DNA of 46,258 nt from Gemmatimonadota bacterium (GCA_022340865.1 JAJDNC010000023.1:1-46258); one strand, 5' to 3'. Shown: positions 30,263 to 42,627, counted from the stretch's first letter. Program-made: numbers and translations. The notes: generated by a model from the sequence alone, not told the origin.

Positions 30263-33049
30263 TCATCCCGGGTTCGGCCCCTGCACGACCTCCACGAACC
30301 CCTCGGGCCGCAGGTACTTCGCGAACGCCGCCTGGACGTCCTTCGCCGTGAGCCGCAGATAGTGCCGCGCGGCGATGGTGGGCTCGTCCAGGGGCAGGCC
30401 GAGACCCGCGAGGCCGAGCCAATTGTAGGCGATGCTCGCCACGCTCGACTCGCCGAGCGGGATCTGGCGCAGCAGGATCGCCTTGGCCTGCGTCAGACGC
30501 GTCGAGTCCACCGGCGCCGTCTGCATCTCCTTCAGGTCTTTCACCACCAGGGTGCGGGCCTTGGAGACGTTGTCCGGATCGCAGGCGTAGTCCACCGAGT
30601 AGATCGTGCGCGTCTTACCCGCGTTCACCGACGAGCCCACGCTGTATACCAGTCCGGTGGACTCCCGCAGATCCTGCCCCAGCTTGCTGGCGTAGAAGCC
30701 GCCGCCCAGCACCTCGTTGCCGAGGCGGAGCGCGTAGTAGGACGGGTCGAACCGGTTGAGGTCGAGGGTCTCTGCCAGCGTCACGGCATCCTGCACGCGG
30801 CTCTTGTCCGGCACCGTCGCCGTGGACGGCTTGTTGGCCGGGACAGCGGGCAGGTCGATATCCGGCCTGGGCCCGGAGGCCTTCCATCCGCCGAAGTACT
30901 TCTCGATGACCGAGCGCGCCCGCGTGGGGGTGACGTCGCCGATGACCACGATGGTGGTCATGTCCGGGCGGAAGACGCGGGCGTAGTAGTCCTTGACCTG
31001 CTGCAGGGTGAGCCCGGAGATCGTGGCCGGCGTGGTCTGGCGGAGCGTCGGGTCACTCGCCGGGAAGAGGGCCTGGTCCTGAGCGCGGCCGGCCAGATAG
31101 GCCGGGCTCTGGAGCTGCCCCGCCATGAGGGCGGCCTGCTGGTGCTGCATCGTCCGGAAGGCGGACTCCGGCAGCGCCGGGTGCAGCTCGTTGTCCGCCA
31201 GCAGCTCCACACCCTTCTCGAAGTGGTCGGCGAGAACGTCGAGGTAGAAGCCCGTCCCGGCGGACTCGTTCGCCGCGATGGAGTCCAGCGCCGCCTGGTA
31301 CTGGAGACGGTTCCGGGTGGTGGTGCCGAAGCTGAAGAGCCGCCCGAGCACACCGGCCGCACCCTCCTGTCCCTTGGGCTCCTGGATGTCCGCCCGGCTC
31401 TGGATCTGACCGTAGACGCTCACGGTCTTGCTCACCGACTCGGGCTGCACGATGAGCCTGATGCCGTTGGAGAGCGTATCGACGAGGGGGTGCACCGTGG
31501 AGGTGGGGACCGAGAGGCGGCTCAGCGCCTCGGACGCCCACGTGGGCAGGGGCACCGGCTTGACGTTCTTGGACGCGAAGGACTCACGGCCGCCGAAGGA
31601 GCTCCTGGAGGTGGGCTTTCCCGACGGCTCGGGCGGCAGGATGGCGGTGATGGCGTGGTCGAGGGTCAGGTACTTCCGCGCGACCCGTGCCACGGCTTCG
31701 GGGGTCACGGCCTGGATCGCCTGGATGTCCTCGTCGGGCGACTGCCGGCCCTCCACAGCCACGGCGTCGGACCAAGCGAAGGCCAGCCCCGACACCGAGT
31801 TCTTCTGCATCTCCGCCTGGGCGAGCTCGCGCCGCTGCGCCGCCGCCACGAGGTCCGGGGGAAAGCCCTTGGCCAGATCGTTCGAGAGGATCTGCCTCAC
31901 CTGGGCCACGAGCGCTCCGGCGTCGCCGCCCTTCGGGTACCCTACGAGGGCGAGGCCCAGGCCGGCCTGCGGCTGCGACTGGAGGGCGAACTGGGCGAAG
32001 AGCGCCTTGCCGCTGGGCACGAGGGCGTAGAGGCTCCCGCGCTGGCTGCTGAGGACGTCCGCCATCACCTGGGCCGCGGCGTAGTCCGGATCGCTGGTGC
32101 CGGGCATGCGCATGGCGATGGCGGCCACGCCGAACGGGAAGTCGGAGGGGATGGTGTCCGCCTCCGCCTGCACCGGCTGGAGGTTCACCGCGGGCCGGGC
32201 GGGGAGCTTCTTCGACGGAATGTCGCCGAAGAGGTCCTTCACCATCCCCAGCGCGGCGTTGGGATCCACGTCGCCCACGACGACCAGGACGGCGTTGTTG
32301 GGGGCGTACCACGTGTCGTAGAACTTCTTGAGCATCGAGGCCGTGGTGGAGTCGAACGAGGGACGCGTCCCCAGCCCCGAGTTCGCAAGGGGCGTGCCCT
32401 TGTAGAGGGCCGCCAGCATCCTCTCCTGGAACTTGTAGAACGGGTTCGAGTTGTCCGAAGCCACCTCCTGCTCGATGGCGCCGCGCTCCTTGTCCCAGAG
32501 CGCTTCGCTGTCGTCCACGGCGCGCATGCGGATCGCCTCGATGTGGAGCGCGAGGCGCAGGTCCTCGGCCGGCGCGGAGAAGAAGTACTGGGTGACCGTG
32601 TTCTGCGTGTCGGCGTTGAACGAGCCGCCGATGGAGGCGGAGATCTCCGCCAGCTGATCCGCCGAGAGGCCCGGGCTCCCCCGGAACATCATGTGCTCCT
32701 GGGCGTGGGCCATGCCGGGGAACCCCGCCGGGACTTCGTTGGAGCCCACGAGGTAGTTCACCATCGTGGTCACCACCGGGGCGAGGGAGTTCTTGACGAT
32801 CACCACGCGCATACCGTTGTCGAGAGTCGCGCGCAGCACGTTCCCGGGGGCCGCGACCCCCGGGGCCCGGCCCGCTCCGCGATCCGCTCCGGTCGTCGAT
32901 GCCGCCGTGGGTCCCGCGGCGGTGGTGGCGAGGCTCAGCGCGCACGCCGTGGCGCCGACGAGCCACCGAGTTCTTCTCTTGTTCTTCTTGTTCTTCCGGC
33001 TCTGCTCCTTCCCGCGCACAATCTCCACGTTACTTCCCCGAATCCACAT
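30263..33049 (-). CDS. M16-family zinc peptidase, two-domain, secreted
   Basis: A 928-residue protein. A lysine/arginine-rich leader (residues about 13-28) precedes a hydrophobic signal segment ending near 'PTAAS'. The inverted zinc motif HAQEH is at residues 115-119, with the distal Glu in 'RGAIEQEVASD'. The second half repeats the M16 fold without the motif ('VSVYGQIQSRADIQEPKGQEG'), as in pitrilysin-like and processing-peptidase-like enzymes fused in one chain. It cleaves peptides in the periplasm or outside. ATG 33049 is chosen because GGAGGG lies upstream; the open frame extends further to 33199. A leader hairpin is at 33071-33108. Confidence 0.92.
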   Translation of the reverse strand: MWIRGSNVEIVRGKEQSRKNKKNKRRTRWLVGATACALSLATTAAGPTAASTTGADRGAGRAPGVAAPGNVLRATLDNGMRVVIVKNSLAPVVTTMVNYLVGSNEVPAGFPGMAHAQEHMMFRGSPGLSADQLAEISASIGGSFNADTQNTVTQYFFSAPAEDLRLALHIEAIRMRAVDDSEALWDKERGAIEQEVASDNSNPFYKFQERMLAALYKGTPLANSGLGTRPSFDSTTASMLKKFYDTWYAPNNAVLVVVGDVDPNAALGMVKDLFGDIPSKKLPARPAVNLQPVQAEADTIPSDFPFGVAAIAMRMPGTSDPDYAAAQVMADVLSSQRGSLYALVPSGKALFAQFALQSQPQAGLGLALVGYPKGGDAGALVAQVRQILSNDLAKGFPPDLVAAAQRRELAQAEMQKNSVSGLAFAWSDAVAVEGRQSPDEDIQAIQAVTPEAVARVARKYLTLDHAITAILPPEPSGKPTSRSSFGGRESFASKNVKPVPLPTWASEALSRLSVPTSTVHPLVDTLSNGIRLIVQPESVSKTVSVYGQIQSRADIQEPKGQEGAAGVLGRLFSFGTTTRNRLQYQAALDSIAANESAGTGFYLDVLADHFEKGVELLADNELHPALPESAFRTMQHQQAALMAGQLQSPAYLAGRAQDQALFPASDPTLRQTTPATISGLTLQQVKDYYARVFRPDMTTIVVIGDVTPTRARSVIEKYFGGWKASGPRPDIDLPAVPANKPSTATVPDKSRVQDAVTLAETLDLNRFDPSYYALRLGNEVLGGGFYASKLGQDLRESTGLVYSVGSSVNAGKTRTIYSVDYACDPDNVSKARTLVVKDLKEMQTAPVDSTRLTQAKAILLRQIPLGESSVASIAYNWLGLAGLGLPLDEPTIAARHYLRLTAKDVQAAFAKYLRPEGFVEVVQGPNPG

Positions 33050-33070
33050 CCCACACCCTCCTTCTACGAG

Positions 33071-33108
33071 GTCTACCCGCCCTTGGGGGGCTTCAAGTGA
33101 GGGTAGAC
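33071..33108 (-). promoter_or_regulatory. Inverted repeat in the leader of the M16 gene
   Basis: GTCTACCC (33071-33078) and GGGTAGAC (33101-33108) are perfect 8-bp arms 22 nt apart, a few bases upstream of the ribosome site GGAGGG. It may form a leader hairpin or bind a regulator. The evidence is only the symmetry and position. Confidence 0.3.
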
Positions 33109-33255
33109 AGGGGCTCGCCCCACGGCAAGGACGCGAATCACCCGGCGCCGCGACCTCTCGGTGACTTGAAGGTGCAGCCTTTCCTCCACGGAAGAGCAAC
33201 GTGCCATCTCAGGCGCTGACGTCGTTTCGCCGTCCACGTGAGTCGGCGGCTTCCC

Positions 33256-34203
33256 TCAAGAGCTGAAGCGGAGGTCCACGACCACCGGTCGATGCCGGCC
33301 GATGGTCCTGGACGTCTCGGGCATCAGTCCATAGGCCCGCAGAGTGTCCGCGTCCATCGACTCGGTGTCCCAGACCCGTGCCCGGAGGAGATCCAAGGTC
33401 CCCGTCGAATAGACGATGTTGTCGAGCCGACCGGCGTTGAACGGCGTCCCGCGCCCGTCCCAGGTCCAGTCCGTCCATCCGTCGAAGTGCACGGCGGGGG
33501 CACGGCGTAGCGGTCCCAGGGGTGGTGCGGCGATGGTGGCGAGCAGGGTGTCGAGGGGGGCTCGCCCGCCTACGAGGTTCATGTCTCCAGCCATCACCAC
33601 GCCGGCGGGGCGCGTGCGGGCCATCGCCGCACGCGTCCGGTCACGCACGGCCGTGGCCGCCAGGCGGCGGCGCGCCTCCCGCCAGTCGTCCCGGGTGCCG
33701 CAACAGGTGAGGTGCAGGCCCACGACCAGAAGCCACCGGTCCGCCACCCGAACCAGTGCGCCGTTCGTTCGGGCCAGATCGACCGTGTCTCGCTGCGGCA
33801 CCGTCTCGCCCGGCATCGGCGTCGCCCGCGCCACGGCTCGTCCCGTGTCGGGATAGGCAACCCTGTCGAATTCCGACAGCGCGCGCACCGGGTACCGGCT
33901 GGCGATGACCGTGTGCTCATAGTCGCCCTGCACGCGGGAGGTCACGAACCAGGTGGTATCCGCCGGGTTCCGAAGCCCCGCCAGCATCTCCCGGACGCCC
34001 CGCACTCCCGTCCCGCCGGAGACCTGGACGAGCACCACGATGTCCGGATCCGCGGAACGGAGCACTGCCCGGGAGGCGGCGCGGTGCCGGATCCAGGCGC
34101 TGTCCGACACGTTCCACTCGAGGACGCGGAAGGAGGGGGGTGCGCCGGGGGCCGGGGGGGCATTAACGAGCGAGGCGATGGCGGCGAGCAGAAGCGGCAG
34201 CAT
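33256..34203 (-). CDS. Endonuclease/exonuclease/phosphatase-fold protein, secreted, with altered active site
   Basis: A 315-residue protein with a signal peptide (1-15). EEP motifs are visible: 'LEWNVSD' (Asn31), 'VGLHLTCCG', 'VMAGDMNLVGG' (GDxN), 'GRLDNIVYS'. Two positions deviate. The metal-binding Glu of 'D-I-V-x-L-x-E' is Gln60 in 'DIVVLVQVS', and the terminal S-D-H is G-R-H ('GRHRPVVVDL', Arg303). The family hydrolyses phosphodiesters or phosphomonoesters with Mg2+. These changes suggest weak or no activity, or a different substrate. It lies upstream of the M16 gene on the same strand, 206 bp apart. Confidence 0.8.
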   Translation of the reverse strand: MLPLLLAAIASLVNAPPAPGAPPSFRVLEWNVSDSAWIRHRAASRAVLRSADPDIVVLVQVSGGTGVRGVREMLAGLRNPADTTWFVTSRVQGDYEHTVIASRYPVRALSEFDRVAYPDTGRAVARATPMPGETVPQRDTVDLARTNGALVRVADRWLLVVGLHLTCCGTRDDWREARRRLAATAVRDRTRAAMARTRPAGVVMAGDMNLVGGRAPLDTLLATIAAPPLGPLRRAPAVHFDGWTDWTWDGRGTPFNAGRLDNIVYSTGTLDLLRARVWDTESMDADTLRAYGLMPETSRTIGRHRPVVVDLRFSS

Positions 34204-34408
34204 GGGGGGCCACGGGCAGGGGAGGGAATGTCGGACGCATCGCGGTGCGCCTGGTCACGGTAGACCGGGGGGGCGAGTCGAAGCAACCCGGAGGTGTCGT
34301 CCGGAGACGGGCACCGTGGCTCTGCCGAGCTTCCCGCTTGCCCGGATCTCCCGGCGCGCCTACCGTCCCGCTCTCAATTCCACACCGCATCAACAGGAGC
34401 GGCGAGCG

Positions 34409-37192
<2,784 letters not shown>

Positions 37193-37194
37193 GC

Positions 37195-39396
37195 ATGTCC
37201 GGGTCCTCCGAGGTGCCCGTGGCCGGCGGCGCGGGGCGCGCGTCGGCGCGGGGATGCGGGTCGGCGTCGGGACGCGGGTCGGCGTCGGGACGCGGGTCGT
37301 CCGCCGGGCGCCCGTCATGCGCCGCGCGCGCGTCGTCCGCTGGGATGATGTTGTTTCTCGTGGGCCTCGCCTTCGCCGCCGGACAGCGTTCGGTCTGCGC
37401 CCAGACGCTTCCCTCCACCGCCGTGGATCCGGCCGCGGCGGTGCGCGCCGGGGGCCGACCCCTCCCCGGGCCCCTGTACGAGAGCGCCGCGTTCACCCGG
37501 GCGGTGCAGCGCGGAACGCGGACGCGCACGGGCCGCCCCGGCCCGAAGGCCTGGGTGCAGCACCCCCGGTACGACATCGACGTGCGCCTCGACCCGGCGG
37601 CCGGAAGGGTCTCGGGGAGCGAGGATGTCGTGTACCGGAACTTCTCGCCGGACACGCTCCGCCGGCTCGCGGTGCATCTGCGTCAGAACGTCTTCGCCAA
37701 GGGGAGCCCCCGGAACTCGGCGGTGCCCATCACCGGGGGGATCGCGTTGAGCCGCGTGGTGGTGGACGGTCGCGCATACACCGCGGAGCCGCCGGAGAAC
37801 CCGTCGCTCTCCGTCACGGAGTCGCCTCCGGGGGCGCCGCACGCCGGACGCTACTCGGTGCAGAGCACCGTGATGTGGATCGCGCTGGAGCGGCCCCTCG
37901 TTCCCGGCGACAGCACGCGCCTGGACATGGCGTGGTCGTATGCCCCGGCTCCGGCACCCTCCGACGGGCGCGAAGGCCACGACGGCCACGTCTGGTTCAT
38001 GGGCTACTGGTATCCGGAGATCGCGGTGTACGACGACGTGAACGGGTGGGTGGCCGACCCCTACCTGTTGGAGGCGGAGTTCTACATGGACCCCGCCGAC
38101 TACGACGTGCGCATCACCGTGCCCCACGGATGGGTGGTGGACGGCACGGGTAGGCTGGTGAACGCCTCGGAGGTGCTCTCGCCCCGGGCGCTGGACTCGC
38201 TGAGGGTGGCGCACAGGACCGGCCGCGTGGTGCGGGTCCTGACGCCGGGGGCAGGCGCCGCCGGGGCGTTCGCGGGCTCGGGGCCGACGGCGACCTGGCA
38301 CTTCGTTGCGCCGAACGTCCGCGACTTCGCCTGGGGCACCAGCGACCGGTACGCGTGGGACGCGACGCGCGCTCTCGTGGGCGACGAAGGCCACCGCGAC
38401 ACCGTGGCCATCAACAGCTTCTTCCGGCTGAGCGCGCCGGCGGCGGCCTGGCGGATCGGCGGCGCGCGCTTCACCCGGGACGCCATCGAGCAACTGTCGG
38501 CGTACCTGTGGCCGTATCCGTGGCCGAAGATGACGTCCATGGAGGGCGTGCTGAACGGCGGCGGCATGGAATACCCCATGATGACGCTCATGCAGCCATG
38601 GGCGGATACGCTGTCTCTGGCCGGCGACCTCATGCACGAGACCGGTCACATGTGGTTCCCCATGCAGGTGGGGTCCAACGAGACCCGGTACCCCTGGATG
38701 GACGAGGGCTTCACGCAGTTCGACGTGGCGCAGGGCATGCGCGTCCTGTACGGCGAACCCCGGAAGGGAGGCCGTGCCAACGACTCCGAGCCCGGCCAAC
38801 GCAGCCTGTACCTGGCCGCGGCGCGCCAGGGCCGGGACATGGGCCTCATGCGCCCCGGCAACGAGTTCCCGCAGTCGCTGTACTTCGTGATGTACTACGA
38901 CAAGACCGCCCAGGTGCTGGCCGCCCTCCGCGGCATCCTGGGGGAGGAGACGTTCCACCGGGCGTACCGCGAGTACGGGAAGCGGTGGATCGGACGCCAC
39001 CCCTATCCCGAGGACTTCTTCAACGCCATGGACGACGCGACCACCGCTGGCGCGGCGGTGCCCGGCCGCGACCTGTCGTGGTTCTGGAACACGTGGTTCT
39101 ATCACGGATGGTCCCTGGACCAGGCCATCGGAAGCGTGGACACCCGGGGCGACTCGACGGCCATCACCATAGAGGACCAGGGCATGGCCCCCATGCCCGT
39201 GCTCCTGGCGGTGACCCGCGCCGACGGGTCGGTGCAGCGCGTGAACGTTCCGGTGCAGGTCTGGCTGACGGGCGCGCGCCGGGACGTGGTGCACGTGGCC
39301 GCTCGTCCGGAGGTCGTACGGGTGGAGATCGATCCCGACGCGCTCTTCCCCGATGTCGACCGCGGCAACCAGGTCTGGGTGAAGCCGGGAAGCTGA
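37195..39396 (+). CDS. M1-family aminopeptidase-like metallopeptidase, secreted
   Basis: A 733-residue protein. The zinc site is HETGH at 481-485 with the third ligand Glu504 (HEXXH-X18-E), and 'GGGMEYPMM' corresponds to the GxMEN exopeptidase motif with Y in place of N. A hydrophobic 'MMLFLVGLAFAAG' at 51-63 followed by 'VCAQ' looks like a signal peptide, but ATG 37195 puts a 50-residue Gly/Ser/Arg-rich leader before it. That leader contains an 18-bp tandem repeat (37251-37304). ATG 37345 would give a normal signal peptide but has no Shine-Dalgarno. It is in an operon with the M14 gene. Confidence 0.88.
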   Translation: MSGSSEVPVAGGAGRASARGCGSASGRGSASGRGSSAGRPSCAARASSAGMMLFLVGLAFAAGQRSVCAQTLPSTAVDPAAAVRAGGRPLPGPLYESAAFTRAVQRGTRTRTGRPGPKAWVQHPRYDIDVRLDPAAGRVSGSEDVVYRNFSPDTLRRLAVHLRQNVFAKGSPRNSAVPITGGIALSRVVVDGRAYTAEPPENPSLSVTESPPGAPHAGRYSVQSTVMWIALERPLVPGDSTRLDMAWSYAPAPAPSDGREGHDGHVWFMGYWYPEIAVYDDVNGWVADPYLLEAEFYMDPADYDVRITVPHGWVVDGTGRLVNASEVLSPRALDSLRVAHRTGRVVRVLTPGAGAAGAFAGSGPTATWHFVAPNVRDFAWGTSDRYAWDATRALVGDEGHRDTVAINSFFRLSAPAAAWRIGGARFTRDAIEQLSAYLWPYPWPKMTSMEGVLNGGGMEYPMMTLMQPWADTLSLAGDLMHETGHMWFPMQVGSNETRYPWMDEGFTQFDVAQGMRVLYGEPRKGGRANDSEPGQRSLYLAAARQGRDMGLMRPGNEFPQSLYFVMYYDKTAQVLAALRGILGEETFHRAYREYGKRWIGRHPYPEDFFNAMDDATTAGAAVPGRDLSWFWNTWFYHGWSLDQAIGSVDTRGDSTAITIEDQGMAPMPVLLAVTRADGSVQRVNVPVQVWLTGARRDVVHVAARPEVVRVEIDPDALFPDVDRGNQVWVKPGS
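37251..37304 (+). repeat. Three tandem 18-bp units in the 5' end of the M1 gene
   Basis: The units at 37251-37268, 37269-37286 and 37287-37304 read GGGA(T/C)GCGGGTCGGCGTC, the last diverging at its end (GTCCGC). They encode C/R-G-S-(A/S)-(S/A)-G. Unit changes would keep the frame. Confidence 0.8.
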
Positions 39397-39558
39397 GCCC
39401 GAGCTGACCGGAGGCGCCGCGCACTTCAGACGCGCGCCGGACCGCTCGGTGCCGCCCTCCGGGAGATCGCCCATGCCCCCGGCCGGCGGGGCCCTGAGGG
39501 AGGCGGCAAGGAAGCCGAGGCTTCCCCCCGGTGGACGGCCCGCTACACACGTCGTACC

Positions 39559-41961
39559 ATGCCCCGGTTCATGAAGAGCCGTCGCCCTCTTCCCGGGTGG
39601 GGTTGTCCCATGTTCGACTTCCGAGCCGTCTCGCGTCCGTCGCCTTCGCTCCTCCTCGCCGCCGCCCTGCTCGTGGCTCCGGCGGCCTTCTCGCCGGCCC
39701 TCCGGGCCCAATCCGGACCCTCGATCCGGGACTTCCTCAGCCCGGCCTCTCCGCTGGACCTGGCCTCGGCCCGCCACACCGACCGCATCGCGTGGATGGC
39801 CTACGAGGAGGGCAAGCGCAACGTCTACACCGCGGCCGGACCGGACTTCAAGCCCAGGCGGCTCACCGAGTTCATGGAAGACAACGGCATCGAGCTCACC
39901 GACGTCTCCATCTCCGACGACGGCTCCATGATCGTGTTCGTGCGGGGCTCGGCTCCCAACCGTGAGGGCTGGATCGCGAATCCGGAGCACACACCGGAGG
40001 GCCAGCAACGAGCGATCTGGGCGGTGCGATCCTCCGGAGGTCCCGCGTGGCGGGTGGCGGAGGGCGCGAACCCGGTGCTGTCGCCGGACGGCTCGTCGGT
40101 GCTGTACGTGAAGGACGACCAGATCTACCGGAGCCGCCTCGACGGTCACGCGAAGCCCGACTCCATGGACCTGGGCCTGAAGCCGTTCCTCAGGCAGTGG
40201 GGCCGGCAGACCCAGCCGGTGTGGTCCCCCGACGGCTCCATGTTCGCGTGGACCAGCGAGCGCGAGAACCACGCCCTCATCATGGTCTATCGGCTGTCCA
40301 CGCGGTCGGTGGAGTACATGGCCCCCGGCGTGGACTGCGACGGTGATCCCGTGTGGTCACCGGACGGCAAGCGGATCGCGTTCCTGCGCCGCCCCGGCGT
40401 CCCGTTCGGGGAGCAGGCGCAACAGGGCGGGGGCGGCATCGGGAACCCGTCGGGACACGCCTACCGGCCCCAGTCGGCGTCGACGCCCTCGTTCTTCGGC
40501 CGGGGCAGGGGCGGTCCCTTCTCGGGCTGCCGCTCCGGCTTCGGCTTCCGCTTCCGCGGGTTCGGCAGGGGCGGGCGGGGAGGCGGCGCCCGCGACACCA
40601 CGCAGAGCAACAACTCCGCGGAGGCGGGTCTCTTCAACGCCACGTTCTCCGGCGGATACACGCTGTCGCTCATGGTGGCCGACGTCGCGGACGGCACGGC
40701 GAAGGAGGTCTGGCACAATCAGCCCGGCGACCGGGAGTTCGCGGGCATGAACGGCATCCGGTGGGAGGGGGGCAACATCGTGTTCCCGATGCTGCCGCCC
40801 CGCGACGAGTACGAGCGCTACTTCTCCATCGGCCTCACGAAGCCGTCTCCCGACCCGGTGATGCTCACCACCACGGACGGCCTCATCGAGGACCGGACGT
40901 CGGTGAGCTTCTCTCCCGACGGTGGCACCCTCTACTACTGCACCAACGCCCAGGACATCGAGCGGCGCCACATCTGGGCCGTGCCCACCTCAGGCGGCAC
41001 GCCGCGGCGGATCTCCCAGGGAGACGGCGTGGAGACGTACCCGCAGCCCGTGGCCTCGGGGAGGCAGGTGGCGGTCCTCTACTTCAACGCGAGGCAGCCC
41101 GCCTCGGTGGCGCTGGTTCCGGCGAGCGGCGGCGCGCCGAAGATCGTCTTCCCGGTGCTGCCCGCGAGCTTCCCGCAGGCGGCGCACGTGGTGCCGCAGA
41201 TCGTCATCACCAAGGCGGCCGACGGCACCGAGATCCACGACCAGCTCTTCCTGCCCAAGGACATCCGGCCCGGCGAGAAGCGTCCGGCGATCATATTCGT
41301 TCACGGCGGTCCCGTCCGGCAGATGCTCCCCGCGTACCACTACATGCAGTTCTACCACTGGGCCTACGCCTTCAACCAGTGGCTGCAGAGCCAGGGGTAC
41401 GTGGTGCTCTCCATCAACTACAGGGGCGGCATCGGGTACGGCATGAGCTTCCGGCGCGCCCGCGACACCAACGCCCGGGGAAACTCCGAGTACCAGGACG
41501 TGCTGGCCGGCGCGCATTATCTGCAGTCACGTGCCGACGTGGACTCGACGCGCATCGGCATCTGGGGACTCTCCTACGGCGGCCTGCTCACGTCCGAGGC
41601 GCTGGCGCGGAACTCGGACATCTTCAGGGCCGGCGCCGACCTGGCCGGCGTGCACCTCTACGGCAACTCGCTGGACAGCACGGCCGTGTCGTTCCAGTCG
41701 TCGGCCGCGGCGCACGTGGATACGTGGACGTCGCCGGTCTTCCTGGAGCAGGGTGACGACGACCGGAACGTGAACTTCTCGCAGATGATCGGCCTCGTGG
41801 ACCTGCTGCGGGCGCACCACGTCTACTACGAGCTCACCGTCATGCCCGACGAGACCCACGAGCTGCTCATCCACTCCAGGTGGCTGAAGGTGTTCGGGGA
41901 CATCGGCGACTTCTTCCACAGGTTCGTCTGGGACAAGGAGACGCCGCCCACGGGGAGCTGA
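39559..41961 (+). CDS. S9-family prolyl-oligopeptidase-like serine peptidase, secreted
   Basis: An 800-residue protein. A signal peptide ends near 'ALRAQSG'. The N-terminal half is a beta-propeller with PD40/TolB-like 'SPDG' repeats ('LSPDGSSVLYV', 'WSPDGSMFAW', 'WSPDGKRIAFL', 'FSPDGGTLYY'). The C-terminal half is the hydrolase, with nucleophile Ser672 in 'GLSYGG', Asp in 'EQGDDDRNV' and His in 'DETHELL'. Residues about 285-350 are a Gly/Arg/Phe-rich low-complexity insert between propeller blades. ATG 39559 is given; ATG 39610 (residue 18) gives a cleaner signal peptide. It probably degrades oligopeptides outside the cytoplasm with the M14 and M1 enzymes encoded upstream. Confidence 0.92.
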   Translation: MPRFMKSRRPLPGWGCPMFDFRAVSRPSPSLLLAAALLVAPAAFSPALRAQSGPSIRDFLSPASPLDLASARHTDRIAWMAYEEGKRNVYTAAGPDFKPRRLTEFMEDNGIELTDVSISDDGSMIVFVRGSAPNREGWIANPEHTPEGQQRAIWAVRSSGGPAWRVAEGANPVLSPDGSSVLYVKDDQIYRSRLDGHAKPDSMDLGLKPFLRQWGRQTQPVWSPDGSMFAWTSERENHALIMVYRLSTRSVEYMAPGVDCDGDPVWSPDGKRIAFLRRPGVPFGEQAQQGGGGIGNPSGHAYRPQSASTPSFFGRGRGGPFSGCRSGFGFRFRGFGRGGRGGGARDTTQSNNSAEAGLFNATFSGGYTLSLMVADVADGTAKEVWHNQPGDREFAGMNGIRWEGGNIVFPMLPPRDEYERYFSIGLTKPSPDPVMLTTTDGLIEDRTSVSFSPDGGTLYYCTNAQDIERRHIWAVPTSGGTPRRISQGDGVETYPQPVASGRQVAVLYFNARQPASVALVPASGGAPKIVFPVLPASFPQAAHVVPQIVITKAADGTEIHDQLFLPKDIRPGEKRPAIIFVHGGPVRQMLPAYHYMQFYHWAYAFNQWLQSQGYVVLSINYRGGIGYGMSFRRARDTNARGNSEYQDVLAGAHYLQSRADVDSTRIGIWGLSYGGLLTSEALARNSDIFRAGADLAGVHLYGNSLDSTAVSFQSSAAAHVDTWTSPVFLEQGDDDRNVNFSQMIGLVDLLRAHHVYYELTVMPDETHELLIHSRWLKVFGDIGDFFHRFVWDKETPPTGS

Positions 41962-41967
41962 CCGCCT

Positions 41968-41997
41968 CGGGGGCCTGTCCGCGCGGCCAGGCCCCCG
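41968..41997. terminator. 10-bp hairpin between convergent genes
   Basis: CGGGGGCCTG (41968-41977) pairs perfectly with CAGGCCCCCG (41988-41997) across a 10-nt loop, in the 63-bp gap between the S9 stop and the DJ-1 stop. It is a probable bidirectional terminator without a T tract. Confidence 0.55.
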
Positions 41998-42024
41998 TCG
42001 GAAGTCGGGAGAGGCGCCGCGGCG

Positions 42025-42627
42025 TTACGACGCAGCGGTGGCCATGTCCTCCTCCACGATCTTCGTGCCGAGGACCGCGAGGAACTGTGAGATCCACGCC
42101 GGATGGGCGGGCCATGCCGGAGCCGTCACCAGGTTCCCGTCGGTGACGGCCTGATCCACCGGGATGTCCTGGAACTCGGCGCCCGCCAGGGTCACCTCGG
42201 GTCCCACGGCGGGGTACGCCGTGACCTTCCGGCCCTTCAGGACCCCCGCCGCCGCCAGGATCTGCGGTCCGTGGCAGATGGCGGCCACCGGCTTGCCCTC
42301 GGCGAAGAAGTGGCGCACGGCGTCGAGCAGGGTCTCGTTCAGGCGGAGGTACTCGGGAGCCCGCCCCCCCGCGATGCACAGGGCGTCGTAGGCCTTGGGG
42401 TCGACCTCGGAGAAGGCTGCGTTCAGGGCGAAGTTGTGGCCCCGCTTCTCGCTGTACGTCTGGTCGCCCTCGAAGTCGTGGATGGCCGTGCGCACCGTCT
42501 CGCCGGACTTCTTCCCGGGACAGACCGCGTGGACCGTGTGTCCCACTGCCTGAAGCGCCTGGAACGGGACCATGACCTCGTAGTCCTCCACGAAGTCGCC
42601 GACGAGCATCAGGATCTTCTTCGACAT
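42025..42627 (-). CDS. DJ-1/PfpI-family protein
   Basis: A 200-residue protein. The nucleophile elbow is 'AICHGP' with Cys118-His119, and an acidic partner is expected at 'DFVEDYE' (Glu14 region). '[10 protein letters not shown]'-type loop is present as '[13 protein letters not shown]'. The family includes intracellular proteases, glyoxalase III and chaperone-like deglycases; which one applies here cannot be told. It is cytoplasmic with no signal peptide. ATG 42627 follows GGAGG. The upstream open frame to 43230 shadows the LysE gene. Confidence 0.9.
   Translation of the reverse strand: MSKKILMLVGDFVEDYEVMVPFQALQAVGHTVHAVCPGKKSGETVRTAIHDFEGDQTYSEKRGHNFALNAAFSEVDPKAYDALCIAGGRAPEYLRLNETLLDAVRHFFAEGKPVAAICHGPQILAAAGVLKGRKVTAYPAVGPEVTLAGAEFQDIPVDQAVTDGNLVTAPAWPAHPAWISQFLAVLGTKIVEEDMATAAS

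Noticed and set aside
39510..39525. GGAAGCC-GA-GGCTTCC as a terminator after the M1 gene
   Set aside because: The 2-nt loop cannot form a normal hairpin, it lies 114 nt after the stop and no T tract follows.
37315..40272. A 985-codon open frame on the minus strand
   Set aside because: It runs antisense across the M1 gene, the intergenic region and the S9 gene, with no recognisable motif.
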